Shown piece by piece: positions 43,632-52,090 of a stretch of DNA of 64,000 bases. The position numbers and the translations under genes are program-made. The stretch lies in assembly GCF_048593165.1 (NCBI RefSeq), contig NZ_CP184271.1, one strand, 5' to 3'. Under the pieces are notes generated by a model. That model did no database searches. It saw only the letters and a list, made by a program, of their open reading frames with translations, and was not told the origin of the DNA. The stretch comes from Pectobacterium sp013449375 (GTDB taxonomy: Bacteria > Pseudomonadota > Gammaproteobacteria > Enterobacterales > Enterobacteriaceae). Each line of letters begins with the position of its first letter. The first letter of the stretch is position 1.

Positions 43632-45521
43632 ATGAGTATGAAAGGCCAAGAAACTCGCGGGTTCCAGTCTGAAGTTAAGCAACTTCTGCATTTGATGATC
43701 CATTCGCTCTATTCCAATAAAGAAATTTTTCTGCGTGAATTGATTTCCAATGCCTCCGATGCGGCAGACAAATTACGTTTCCGTGCGCTGTCTGCACCGG
43801 AACTGTATGCGGGCGATGGCGACCTGCGCGTGCGGGTGTCTACGGATAAAGAAAAACGTACGCTGACGATTTCTGACAACGGTATTGGCATGAACCGTGA
43901 CGAAGTCATTGATAATCTGGGTACGATTGCGAAATCCGGCACCAAGGCGTTTCTTGAATCGATGGGTTCCGATCAGGTTAAAGATAGTCAACTGATTGGT
44001 CAGTTCGGTGTGGGCTTCTACTCTGCCTTCATCGTGGCGGATAAAGTGACCGTGCGTACGCGTGCTGCGGGCGCGAATGCCGATCAGGGCGTGTACTGGG
44101 AATCTGCCGGGGAAGGCGATTACACCATTGCTGACATCACCAAAGACGACCGTGGAACGGAAATCACTCTGCATCTGCGTGAAGGCGAAGACGAATTTCT
44201 GGATGACTGGCGTGTGCGTTCCGTCATCAGCAAATATTCTGACCATATCGCGCTGCCGGTAGAAATTGAATCTCGGACGGAAAGCGAAGAAGAAGGCGGT
44301 GAGTCTACCGTTAGCTGGGAAAAAATTAACAAGGCGCAGGCTCTGTGGACGCGCAGTAAATCTGAAGTCAGCGATGATGAGTACAACGAATTTTATAAGC
44401 ACATCTCCCATGATTTTACCGATCCACTGAGCTGGAGCCACAACCGTGTGGAAGGTAAGCAGGAATACACCAGCCTGCTTTACATCCCAGCGCGTGCACC
44501 CTGGGATATGTGGAACCGCGATCATAAACATGGCTTGAAACTGTACGTTCAGCGCGTCTTTATTATGGATGACGCCGAACAATTCATGCCGAACTACCTG
44601 CGTTTTGTTCGCGGCCTGATTGATTCTAACGATCTGCCATTGAACGTTTCCCGTGAGATTTTGCAAGACAGTCGCGTGACGCAAAACCTGCGTAATGCGC
44701 TGACCAAACGCGTGCTGCAAATGCTGGATAAACTGGCGAAAGACGACGCGGAAAAATACCAGACGTTCTGGCAGCAGTTCGGTCTGGTACTGAAAGAAGG
44801 CCCGGCAGAAGATGGCAGCAACCGTGAAGCGATTGCGAAATTGCTGCGTTTTGCTACCACGCAATCTGACAGCTCCGCGCAGACGGTGTCGCTGGAAGAT
44901 TACGTTAGTCGGATGGTGGAAGGACAGGACAAGATCTACTACATCACCGCAGACAGCTATGCGGCGGCGAAGAGCAGCCCGCATCTGGAACTGTTCCGTA
45001 AGAAAGGTATCGAGGTTCTGCTGTTGTCCGATCGCATTGACGAATGGATGATGAGCTACCTGACTGAGTTCGACGGTAAATCCTTCCAGTCTGTCAGCAA
45101 GGCCGATGAGGCGCTGGATAAACTGGCCGATGAAGACAACGCGGAACAGAAAGAAGCGCAAAAAGCGTTGGAGCCGTTTGTTGAGCGTGTGAAAACCTTG
45201 CTGGGTGAGCGTGTTAAAGATGTGCGCTTCACCTACCGTTTGACCGATACGCCTGCGATTGTGGTGACGGATGCGGACGAGATGAGCACGCAGATGGCGA
45301 AACTGTTCGCCGCAGCGGGTCAGCAAGCACCGGAAGTTAAGTACATTTTTGAACTGAATCCGGATCACGCGTTAATTAAACGCGCAGCCGACGTTTCTGA
45401 TGAAGCGGAGTTTGGCGAATGGGTCGAACTGCTGCTGGATCAGGCTCTGCTGGCCGAGCGCGGGACGCTGGACGATCCAAACCTGTTCATTCGTCGTATG
45501 AATCAGCTGTTAAGCGCCTGA
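43632..45521 (+). CDS. htpG: Molecular chaperone HtpG (bacterial Hsp90)
   Basis: HtpG is the dimeric ATP-dependent Hsp90 chaperone of the cytoplasm. The 629 residues contain the N-terminal GHKL ATPase signatures (ELISNASDAADKLRF about 33-47, DNGIGM about 82, and a GQFGVGFYSAF lid region about 121), a middle domain and a C-terminal dimerisation domain. Two close ATGs (43632 and 43638) are possible; GAGGTAAG lies 8 bases before the first. It is a single-gene unit between two terminators. Confidence 0.98.
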   Translation: MSMKGQETRGFQSEVKQLLHLMIHSLYSNKEIFLRELISNASDAADKLRFRALSAPELYAGDGDLRVRVSTDKEKRTLTISDNGIGMNRDEVIDNLGTIAKSGTKAFLESMGSDQVKDSQLIGQFGVGFYSAFIVADKVTVRTRAAGANADQGVYWESAGEGDYTIADITKDDRGTEITLHLREGEDEFLDDWRVRSVISKYSDHIALPVEIESRTESEEEGGESTVSWEKINKAQALWTRSKSEVSDDEYNEFYKHISHDFTDPLSWSHNRVEGKQEYTSLLYIPARAPWDMWNRDHKHGLKLYVQRVFIMDDAEQFMPNYLRFVRGLIDSNDLPLNVSREILQDSRVTQNLRNALTKRVLQMLDKLAKDDAEKYQTFWQQFGLVLKEGPAEDGSNREAIAKLLRFATTQSDSSAQTVSLEDYVSRMVEGQDKIYYITADSYAAAKSSPHLELFRKKGIEVLLLSDRIDEWMMSYLTEFDGKSFQSVSKADEALDKLADEDNAEQKEAQKALEPFVERVKTLLGERVKDVRFTYRLTDTPAIVVTDADEMSTQMAKLFAAAGQQAPEVKYIFELNPDHALIKRAADVSDEAEFGEWVELLLDQALLAERGTLDDPNLFIRRMNQLLSA

Positions 45522-45535
45522 TAGTGATACCTTCC

Positions 45536-45562
45536 AGACCCCGGTGTTAACCGGGGTCTTTC
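45536..45562 (+). terminator. Rho-independent terminator of htpG
   Basis: Perfect stem AGACCCCGG / CCGGGGTCT, followed by TTCC. The T run is short but the stem is strong. Confidence 0.7.
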
Positions 45563-45785
45563 CCCCGATTTTTACGTTTCCTTGCGTTATTGAACATTTC
45601 CTCGTCTACACTGAATGGCAACATTGGGTAGAGGACAAACCGTATTTTTAGGTATCTGGCTTTTTTTCATCTGCCTACACGTTGCTGAAGCGAGCCCGTT
45701 CCTTGAGCATAAGCGTCTGGAATGGTATGGTTTAGCGTTTTTCAAATTTATTTTATAAATATTACATAGCAAGGGGATTTACGCG

Positions 45786-46430
45786 ATGCGTATTATTCTG
45801 CTGGGCGCTCCGGGCGCAGGCAAAGGTACTCAGGCTCAATTCATCATGGAAAAATACGGTATTCCGCAGATTTCCACGGGTGACATGCTGCGTGCTGCGG
45901 TAAAAGCGGGTACTGAATTGGGCAAGCAGGCTAAAGAAATCATGGACGCAGGTAAACTGGTCACTGATGAACTGGTCATTGCTCTGGTTAAAGAGCGCAT
46001 CGCCCAGGAGGATTGCCGTAACGGTTTTCTGCTGGATGGCTTCCCACGCACCATTCCACAAGCTGATGCGATGAAAGATGCAGGCATCAATGTGGATTAC
46101 GTTATCGAATTTGCCGTTCCTGACGAACTGATCATCGATCGTATCATTGGCCGTCGCGTGCATGCGGCGTCCGGTCGTGTCTATCATGTAAAATTCAATC
46201 CGCCTAACGTTGAAGGCAAAGACGACGTGACAGGTGAAGATCTGACTATTCGTAAAGACGATCAGGAAGATACCGTACGTAAACGTCTGGTCGAGTACCA
46301 TCAGCAGACAGCCCCACTGGTTTCCTACTACCAGAAAGAAGCGGATGCGGGCAACACGCGCTATTTCAAAGTAGAAGGCACGCGTAAAGTGGAAGAAGTT
46401 CGCGCAGAGCTGGAAACCATCCTGGGCTAA
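45786..46430 (+). CDS. adk: Adenylate kinase
   Basis: Adk catalyses ATP + AMP to 2 ADP and is essential. The 214 residues start with the P-loop GAPGAGKGTQ (about 7-16) and include the adenylate kinase signature FLLDGFPRTIPQ (about 81-92). The LID domain (about 122-159) has no zinc cysteines (GRVYHVKFNPP), the usual Gram-negative form. The length equals that of E. coli Adk. Confidence 0.99.
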   Translation: MRIILLGAPGAGKGTQAQFIMEKYGIPQISTGDMLRAAVKAGTELGKQAKEIMDAGKLVTDELVIALVKERIAQEDCRNGFLLDGFPRTIPQADAMKDAGINVDYVIEFAVPDELIIDRIIGRRVHAASGRVYHVKFNPPNVEGKDDVTGEDLTIRKDDQEDTVRKRLVEYHQQTAPLVSYYQKEADAGNTRYFKVEGTRKVEEVRAELETILG

Positions 46431-46460
46431 TTTTTCGCTGCGAGTCCCACCTTGTCACAA

Positions 46461-46489
46461 AAATGCCAGACGATGATCTGGCATTTTTT
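46461..46489 (+). terminator. Rho-independent terminator of adk
   Basis: Stem AAATGCCAGA / TCTGGCATTT with six T. Confidence 0.85.
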
Positions 46490-46585
46490 CGTTCTGAAAT
46501 CCTCACTGGCTTGGTTTCCTCTATTGATAGCATTGGCGTTATCCCTGCTATCTACCCGTATTTGTTTAGCTTTTTTTCGCTACAA

Positions 46586-46708
46586 TATACCCGTCATACT
46601 TCAAGCTGCATGTTCGTTGGCTTCCCTTGCTCACCCCAGTCACTTACTTGAGTAAGCTTCTGGGGATTCGTGCGGTTGCTGCCTGCAACTCGAATTATTT
46701 AGGGTATG
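46586..46708. repeat. ERIC element (full length)
   Basis: The stretch contains TCACCCCAGTCACTTACTT and AGCTTCTGGGGATTCG, the conserved centre of the Enterobacterial Repetitive Intergenic Consensus in inverted direction. It is bounded by TATACCCGTCATACTTC and a near-complement at GGGTATG. About 123 bases, close to the 127-base consensus. It lies in the 343-base adk-hemH gap and would form a long hairpin in any read-through mRNA. Confidence 0.92.
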
Positions 46709-46773
46709 GGAATTTGATGTTACGCACTGGCGGGCTGAGAGAAAGCCTGCTTCTCCATGAAAGGAAGACGGCG

Positions 46774-47736
46774 ATGAAACAAGAGAAATACGGCGTGCTG
46801 ATGGTGAACTTAGGGACGCCCGATGCCCCGACGCCGCAGGCGGTGAAGCGTTATCTGGCGGAGTTTCTGAGTGATCGCCGCGTAGTGGATACGCCACGTC
46901 TGCTATGGTGGCCGCTGCTGCGCGGTATCATTCTGCCAACCCGCTCGCCGCGAGTGGCTAAGCTCTATCAATCGGTGTGGATGGAGGGCGGATCGCCGCT
47001 GTTGGTGATTAGCCGTCGACAGCAGCAGGCACTGGCAGCACGCATGCCGGAAACGCCCGTTGAGCTGGGCATGAGCTATGGCTCGCCCAGCCTGCGTTCA
47101 GCGCTGGATAAATTGTTGGCGCAGGGCGTAACGCAACTGGTGGTTTTGCCGATGTATCCGCAATATTCCTGCTCAACAACCGCAGCGGTGTGGGACGGGC
47201 TCGCGGCACAGCTGCGTGATAATCGTCAACTGCCTGCGATTCGCTTTATCCGCGATTACGCCGAGCATCCTGCTTATATTGCGGCGCTGAAGCATCGTGT
47301 CGAGCAGTCTTTTGTCGAACATGGTGAACCGGACAGGTTAGTGATCTCTTATCACGGTATCCCCGTGCGGTATGCCAATGAAGGGGACGACTATCCGCAA
47401 CGCTGTCGGGCGACTACAGAGGCGCTGATTGCTGCGCTGGGGCTGCCGGAAGGGAAAGTGATGATGACCTTCCAGTCGCGTTTTGGCCGTGAACCCTGGC
47501 TGACGCCGTACACGGATGAAACTATGCAGGGGCTGCCCGCGCAGGGTGTTAAACATATTCAGATTATGTGCCCAGGTTTTGCGGCTGACTGTCTGGAGAC
47601 GTTGGAAGAGATTCAGGAACAGAACCGTGAAATTTTCCTGCATGCAGGTGGCGAGGCTTTCCACTATATTCCTGCGCTCAATGACGATCCGCTGCACATC
47701 GACCTGCTGGAACAGCTAGTGAGTAAAGTAGAGTAG
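46774..47736 (+). CDS. hemH: Ferrochelatase
   Basis: HemH inserts iron(II) into protoporphyrin IX, the last step of heme synthesis. The 320 residues include the conserved ISYHGIPVRYANEGDDY, with the metal-binding histidine, and CPGFAADCLETLEEI, with the catalytic glutamate region. The ATG at 46774 (MKQEKYGVLMVNLGTP) gives the E. coli length; the open frame extends left into the ERIC element but that part is not coding. AAGGAAGA precedes the start. Confidence 0.97.
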   Translation: MKQEKYGVLMVNLGTPDAPTPQAVKRYLAEFLSDRRVVDTPRLLWWPLLRGIILPTRSPRVAKLYQSVWMEGGSPLLVISRRQQQALAARMPETPVELGMSYGSPSLRSALDKLLAQGVTQLVVLPMYPQYSCSTTAAVWDGLAAQLRDNRQLPAIRFIRDYAEHPAYIAALKHRVEQSFVEHGEPDRLVISYHGIPVRYANEGDDYPQRCRATTEALIAALGLPEGKVMMTFQSRFGREPWLTPYTDETMQGLPAQGVKHIQIMCPGFAADCLETLEEIQEQNREIFLHAGGEAFHYIPALNDDPLHIDLLEQLVSKVE

Positions 47737-47785
47737 GGACGAGGTTGTCTTGTCTGGTGATGTTTAAAGGCATGGCGGACAGCGT

Positions 47786-47819
47786 AAAAAATGGCGGACA
47801 AATTAAGCCCGCCATTTTT
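47786..47819. terminator. Bidirectional terminator hemH / ybaL
   Basis: Perfect stem AAAAATGGCGG / CCGCCATTTTT between convergent genes, with T runs on both strands. Confidence 0.9.
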
Positions 47820-47838
47820 GTCTCTAACGTGTAGCTAT

Positions 47839-49542
47839 TTAGATAGGGCACGCCTGAGGTGCAGAAGGGAGGTCATCCAGCTTCAGCAGCGTGATCATGC
47901 TATTAGCGATTTCCCGCTCGCCCATGACCACCTTGTTGGCACCATGATCGATAATGTAGCTGACTTCATCGTCATAGTGCGCGCGGGCGATAATCTCTAA
48001 ATCGGCGCGCTTCTCACGGGCTGCTGCGACGATTTCGCCCGCCTCATAGCCGTTCGGAATGGTCAGCAATAGCCAACGGGCGCAGTCCAGACGCGCAATA
48101 TCCATGATCTCTGGCTTGGTCGCATTGCCCAGTACGGCTTTGATTCCCTGTTCACGCAGTGCATCAACACGCGTACGTGAATTCTCAATGACGACGATAG
48201 GAATTCCTGCCTGATGCAGTTTGGCACCAATCAAGCTACCAACACGGCCATAGCCAACTAGCAGCGCATGGTTGCACATATCGACAGGAATCTGTTTCTC
48301 TTCCTCAATCGCTTCTTCCACGATCTGCTCTTCAATGGTTTCATGCTTCGCCAGATAGCGTTCAAGCAGCGTAAACAGCAGCGGGTTTATCATGATTGAG
48401 AGGATGGCACCAGCCAGCACCAGATTCCGTCCCTCTTCGGACAGTAGCCCCAACACAATGCCGAGCCCAGCTAAAATAAAGGCGAATTCACCGATCTGCG
48501 CCAGACTGGCGGAAATCGTTAATGCGGTTCGCTTGGAATGACCAAAGAGTCGAACCAGCACGAAGGCGGCGGCTGACTTACCGAACACGATAATAGCCAG
48601 CGTGATCAGCACGGAAATCGGGTCGTTCAGCAGGATCATCGGATTAAACAGCATACCGACGGAAACGAAAAACAGTACGGCGAAGGCGTCGCGCAGCGGC
48701 AGCGTGTCGTGCGCCGCACGCTGGCTGAGTTCAGATTCGTTCAATACCACACCAGCGAAGAATGCGCCCAGTGCAAAGGAGACATCAAACAGTTTCACCG
48801 CGCCAAAGGCGATGCCGAGTGCCATGGCTAACACCGCCAGCGTGAAAAGCTCGCGTGAGCCGGTGCTAGCGCTTTTTGCTAATACCCACGGCACCAGACG
48901 GCGACCTACGACAATCATCAGGGTAATAAACGCAATCACTTTACCGATGGTCCAGGCTAAATCGGTAAGCAGTTTGCTGGTATCGGCATGCTCAGCGCTA
49001 ATCATGTCGCCGAAGGCTGGCAGCAGAACCAGCGTCAGCACCATCGCCAGATCTTCCACAATCAGCCAGCCGATGGCGATTTGACCGCGTTGGCTATCAA
49101 TCAGCTGTCGTTCCTCCAGCGCGCGTAGTAGAACCACGGTACTGGCGGTAGACAGGCAGAGGCCAAAAACCAGGCCGCTCGCCAGGCTCCAGCCCAGCAT
49201 GGTGGATAATCCCATTCCAAGCAGCGTCGCCACGGCAATCTGGGCTATTGCGCCAGGAATGGCGATGGACTTTACCGCCATAAGGTCTTTCAGCGAAAAG
49301 TGCAGGCCGACGCCAAACATCAGCAGGATGACGCCAAGTTCGGCCAGCTCTGAGGCCAGCGACGTATCGGCGACAAAGCCAGGGGTAAAAGGACCGACAA
49401 GTACGCCTGCGGCAAGGTAACCAACAAGGGGAGAGATTCGCAGCCGGTTTGCCAGAATGCCAAGGAGGAAGGCAAGAACCAGCCCTCCAGCGATAGTAGA
49501 AATTAGCGGTGTTGCAGCATGCATCCCAACTCCTTGTGCCAT
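47839..49542 (-). CDS. ybaL: CPA2 family cation/proton antiporter YbaL
   Basis: YbaL is a predicted potassium or sodium/proton antiporter of the KefB/KefC type. The 567 residues have about 12-13 membrane helices (1-400) and a cytoplasmic RCK/TrkA-N domain (about 420-540) with the nucleotide-binding glycine motif LLVGYGRVGSLIG. Its transport specificity is not known. In E. coli gsk lies between hemH and ybaL; here they are directly convergent. Confidence 0.93.
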   Translation of the reverse strand: MAQGVGMHAATPLISTIAGGLVLAFLLGILANRLRISPLVGYLAAGVLVGPFTPGFVADTSLASELAELGVILLMFGVGLHFSLKDLMAVKSIAIPGAIAQIAVATLLGMGLSTMLGWSLASGLVFGLCLSTASTVVLLRALEERQLIDSQRGQIAIGWLIVEDLAMVLTLVLLPAFGDMISAEHADTSKLLTDLAWTIGKVIAFITLMIVVGRRLVPWVLAKSASTGSRELFTLAVLAMALGIAFGAVKLFDVSFALGAFFAGVVLNESELSQRAAHDTLPLRDAFAVLFFVSVGMLFNPMILLNDPISVLITLAIIVFGKSAAAFVLVRLFGHSKRTALTISASLAQIGEFAFILAGLGIVLGLLSEEGRNLVLAGAILSIMINPLLFTLLERYLAKHETIEEQIVEEAIEEEKQIPVDMCNHALLVGYGRVGSLIGAKLHQAGIPIVVIENSRTRVDALREQGIKAVLGNATKPEIMDIARLDCARWLLLTIPNGYEAGEIVAAAREKRADLEIIARAHYDDEVSYIIDHGANKVVMGEREIANSMITLLKLDDLPSAPQACPI

Positions 49543-50188
49543 AGGTGAAACATAATTGAGCGGATTTACCCTTCTTGCCTTGACGCTACAGCGTGGTTAG
49601 CGGCGCTTACGTACCCTTATCACTTTATGTACCGAAAAGTGTATTGGGATTCGTTCGTTTGCTGTCTGGCTGCAACGCCAATTATTCTGGGTATACATAA
49701 ATTCTATTGCATATAGCGAAATGTTGCTTGGATAAAAGTGGTATTTTATGAAAAATATCAGTCTTTCCACTTAAAGGCAGTGTAACACAGATTTAAGGAT
49801 GGTTTCTCGCGATAAGCATTGATAAACATGCGTAATTATTTTGATGGCGTGATGTTATTGGTGCTAATACCTTACTGCTTTTCTGTGTATTCAGCGGAAT
49901 AATTTTATCCACTGGGATAAAACGTCGGAAAACAGAGGATAAACGGTGTGATGCTGGATTATTCCGATGAAGCATTCATATTAGCAAGAGTTCTTGGCGG
50001 CGTGACGACAGTATTAAGCTGGCGTGATAGCACTCTCTCTGCTATACCTCAGCTGATTTTGTCGGCTATCGCACATTGCTAACCGACGGGGCGAATGTGC
50101 TTCGCGCATTGTTCATCTTGCTGTGCTAATTTGTGTGGTGAATTTCTCAGTGGTTCCACTGGGTCTTTAAAATAAACGGAGATTTATC
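49543..50188. other. Divergent intergenic region ybaL-ushA, 646 bases
   Basis: Apart from the ERIC remnant this region shows no gene. It must carry both promoters. In E. coli fsr lies here; it is absent, and I see no remnant of it. Confidence 0.6.
49641..49696. repeat. Partial ERIC element
   Basis: TTGGGATTCGTTCGTTTGCTG, then CTGCAACGCCAATTATTCTGGGTATA, matches the right half of the ERIC copy at 46586-46708. The left half is missing, so this is a decayed or truncated copy. Confidence 0.75.
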
Positions 50189-51838
50189 ATGCGCTTTTCA
50201 ATAAAAGCTTTGGGATGTGCGATGGCGGTATCGCTGGCGCTAACGCCTGTTATGTCAATGGCTTGGGAGAAAGATAAAACATACGCCATCACCATTTTAC
50301 ATACGAATGATCACCACGGGCACTTCTGGCATAACGGCTACGGCGAATATGGGCTGGCGGCGCAAAAAACGCTGGTCGATCAGATTCGGCAGGAAGTGGC
50401 GAGTAAAGGTGGCAGCGTACTGCTGCTTTCCGGCGGTGATATTAATACTGGCGTGCCTGAGTCCGATTTACAGGATGCGGAGCCCGATTTTCGTGGTATG
50501 AACATGGTTGGCTATGATGCGATGGCGCTTGGCAACCACGAATTTGATAATCCGCTGTCTGTCCTGCGTCAGCAGGAAAAATGGGCAAAATTCCCGCTAT
50601 TATCGGCCAATATCTATCAGAAAAGCACCAAGGAACGCTTATTTAAGCCTTATGCTCTGTTCGACAAGCAAGGTGTGAAAATCGCGGTTATCGGCCTGAC
50701 AACGGACGATACGGCCAAATTAGGCAATCCTGAGTATTTTACTGATATCGAATTCCGTAACCCTTCTACAGAAGCGAAGCAGGTTGTTGAGCAATTACGG
50801 AAGAGCGAAAAGCCTGACGTGATTATTGCTGCGACGCACATGGGACACTATGACGACGGTAATCATGGTTCCAATGCGCCGGGCGATGTAGAAATGGCGC
50901 GTAGCCTGCCTGCGGGATATTTGGACATGATTGTAGGGGGACACTCGCAGGATCCTGTCTGTATGGCGCAGGAAAATAAAAAACAGGTGGATTATGTGCC
51001 CGGCACGCCTTGTGCTCCCGATCGCCAGAACGGCACCTGGATTGTGCAAGCACATGAGTGGGGGAAATATGTTGGCCGTGCTGATTTCACCTTCCGCAAT
51101 GGTGAATTGAAGCTTGAACATTACCAACTGATCCCCATCAACCTGAAGAAAAAGGTAGAAAAGGACGGCAAGACTGAACGTGTTTTCTATACGCAGGAAA
51201 TCACTCAGGATCCTGAGGTCATGAAAGTGCTGACGCCGTTCCAGGAAAAAGGGCAGGCGCAGTTGGGCATCAAGATCGGTAGTGTGAAAGGCAAACTCGA
51301 AGGCGATCGTAATCAGGTGCGTTTCCGTCAGACCAATCTGGCGCACGTGCTGCTGTCGGCACAGCTTGAGCGTGCAGGTGCGGATTTTGCCGTCATGAGC
51401 GGCGGTGGCGTACGTGACTCGATTGAATCCGGTGAGATCACTTATAAAGATGTCCTTAAGGTTCAGCCGTTTGCCAACACGCTGGTTTATGTGGATATGA
51501 AAGGCAGCGATGTCGAGAAATATCTGGCCGTCGCAGCCAATAAAAAGGTGGATTCCGGTGCCTATGCGCAATTCCTCAACGTCAGTTTGACGGCGGACGG
51601 GCAGGGCGTACAGAACGTGAAAATCAAAGGTGAACCGTTGCAGGCCGATAAAGTTTACCGCATGGCAACGCTGAACTTTAATGCGATGGGCGGCGATGGC
51701 TACCCGCGTCTTGATAATCTGCCGGGCTATGTGAATACCGGTTTTGTCGACGCTGAAGTGCTTAAACAATATATCGAGAAGCACTCTCCGCTGGATGCGG
51801 AAGCCTACGCGCCGAAAGGTGAGATTGTTTATAAGTAA
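50189..51838 (+). CDS. ushA: Periplasmic UDP-sugar hydrolase / 5'-nucleotidase
   Basis: UshA hydrolyses UDP-sugars and 5'-nucleotides in the periplasm to feed nucleoside and sugar uptake. The 549-residue precursor has a signal peptide ending near SMAW and a metallophosphoesterase domain with the metal-binding ILHTNDHHGH and GNHEFDNP. A conserved cysteine pair (DPVCMAQ and GTPCAPD) matches the E. coli disulfide. The C-terminal substrate-binding domain follows from about residue 360. A strong ribosome binding site precedes the ATG. Confidence 0.97.
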   Translation: MRFSIKALGCAMAVSLALTPVMSMAWEKDKTYAITILHTNDHHGHFWHNGYGEYGLAAQKTLVDQIRQEVASKGGSVLLLSGGDINTGVPESDLQDAEPDFRGMNMVGYDAMALGNHEFDNPLSVLRQQEKWAKFPLLSANIYQKSTKERLFKPYALFDKQGVKIAVIGLTTDDTAKLGNPEYFTDIEFRNPSTEAKQVVEQLRKSEKPDVIIAATHMGHYDDGNHGSNAPGDVEMARSLPAGYLDMIVGGHSQDPVCMAQENKKQVDYVPGTPCAPDRQNGTWIVQAHEWGKYVGRADFTFRNGELKLEHYQLIPINLKKKVEKDGKTERVFYTQEITQDPEVMKVLTPFQEKGQAQLGIKIGSVKGKLEGDRNQVRFRQTNLAHVLLSAQLERAGADFAVMSGGGVRDSIESGEITYKDVLKVQPFANTLVYVDMKGSDVEKYLAVAANKKVDSGAYAQFLNVSLTADGQGVQNVKIKGEPLQADKVYRMATLNFNAMGGDGYPRLDNLPGYVNTGFVDAEVLKQYIEKHSPLDAEAYAPKGEIVYK

Positions 51839-51857
51839 CAAATTGTTTATAAGTAAC
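51824..51857 (+). repeat. Tandem duplication over the ushA stop
   Basis: ATTGTTTATAAGTAAC occurs at 51824-51839 and 51842-51857 (period 18). The first copy holds the ushA stop; the second is just beyond it and does not change the protein. Confidence 0.9.
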
Positions 51858-51866
51858 TAATAGTGG

Positions 51867-51911
51867 TGGCGGTTTTTGTCTCTTTGCTGATGACTGAAAC
51901 CGCCATTTTTT
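51867..51911 (+). terminator. Rho-independent terminator of ushA
   Basis: TGGCGGTTT / AAACCGCCA followed by six T; the loop is long (21 bases). Confidence 0.75.
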
Positions 51912-52090
51912 CTGTTTGAGCTCTTAAAGGCTGTGCTGCATATAAGCTGCGCATTACAAAAATGAATTGAATCTAATTTACTGATTTTATTGATTAAATA
52001 ATTTTATGTTTAGTAAAGTGCTTTAAAATAACAGACCTGCCAAATACGCGATACTCCTGATGCACCCTCACTAACGGAGCCGTCGGTATT

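Noticed and set aside
43773..45368. 531-codon open frame antisense to htpG
   Set aside because: Same reasoning: it is rich in Arg, His, Phe and Gln, typical of a reverse-strand shadow of a highly expressed gene.
50795..51841. 348-codon open frame antisense to ushA
   Set aside because: ushA is certain; the reverse frame has no start signal or domain.
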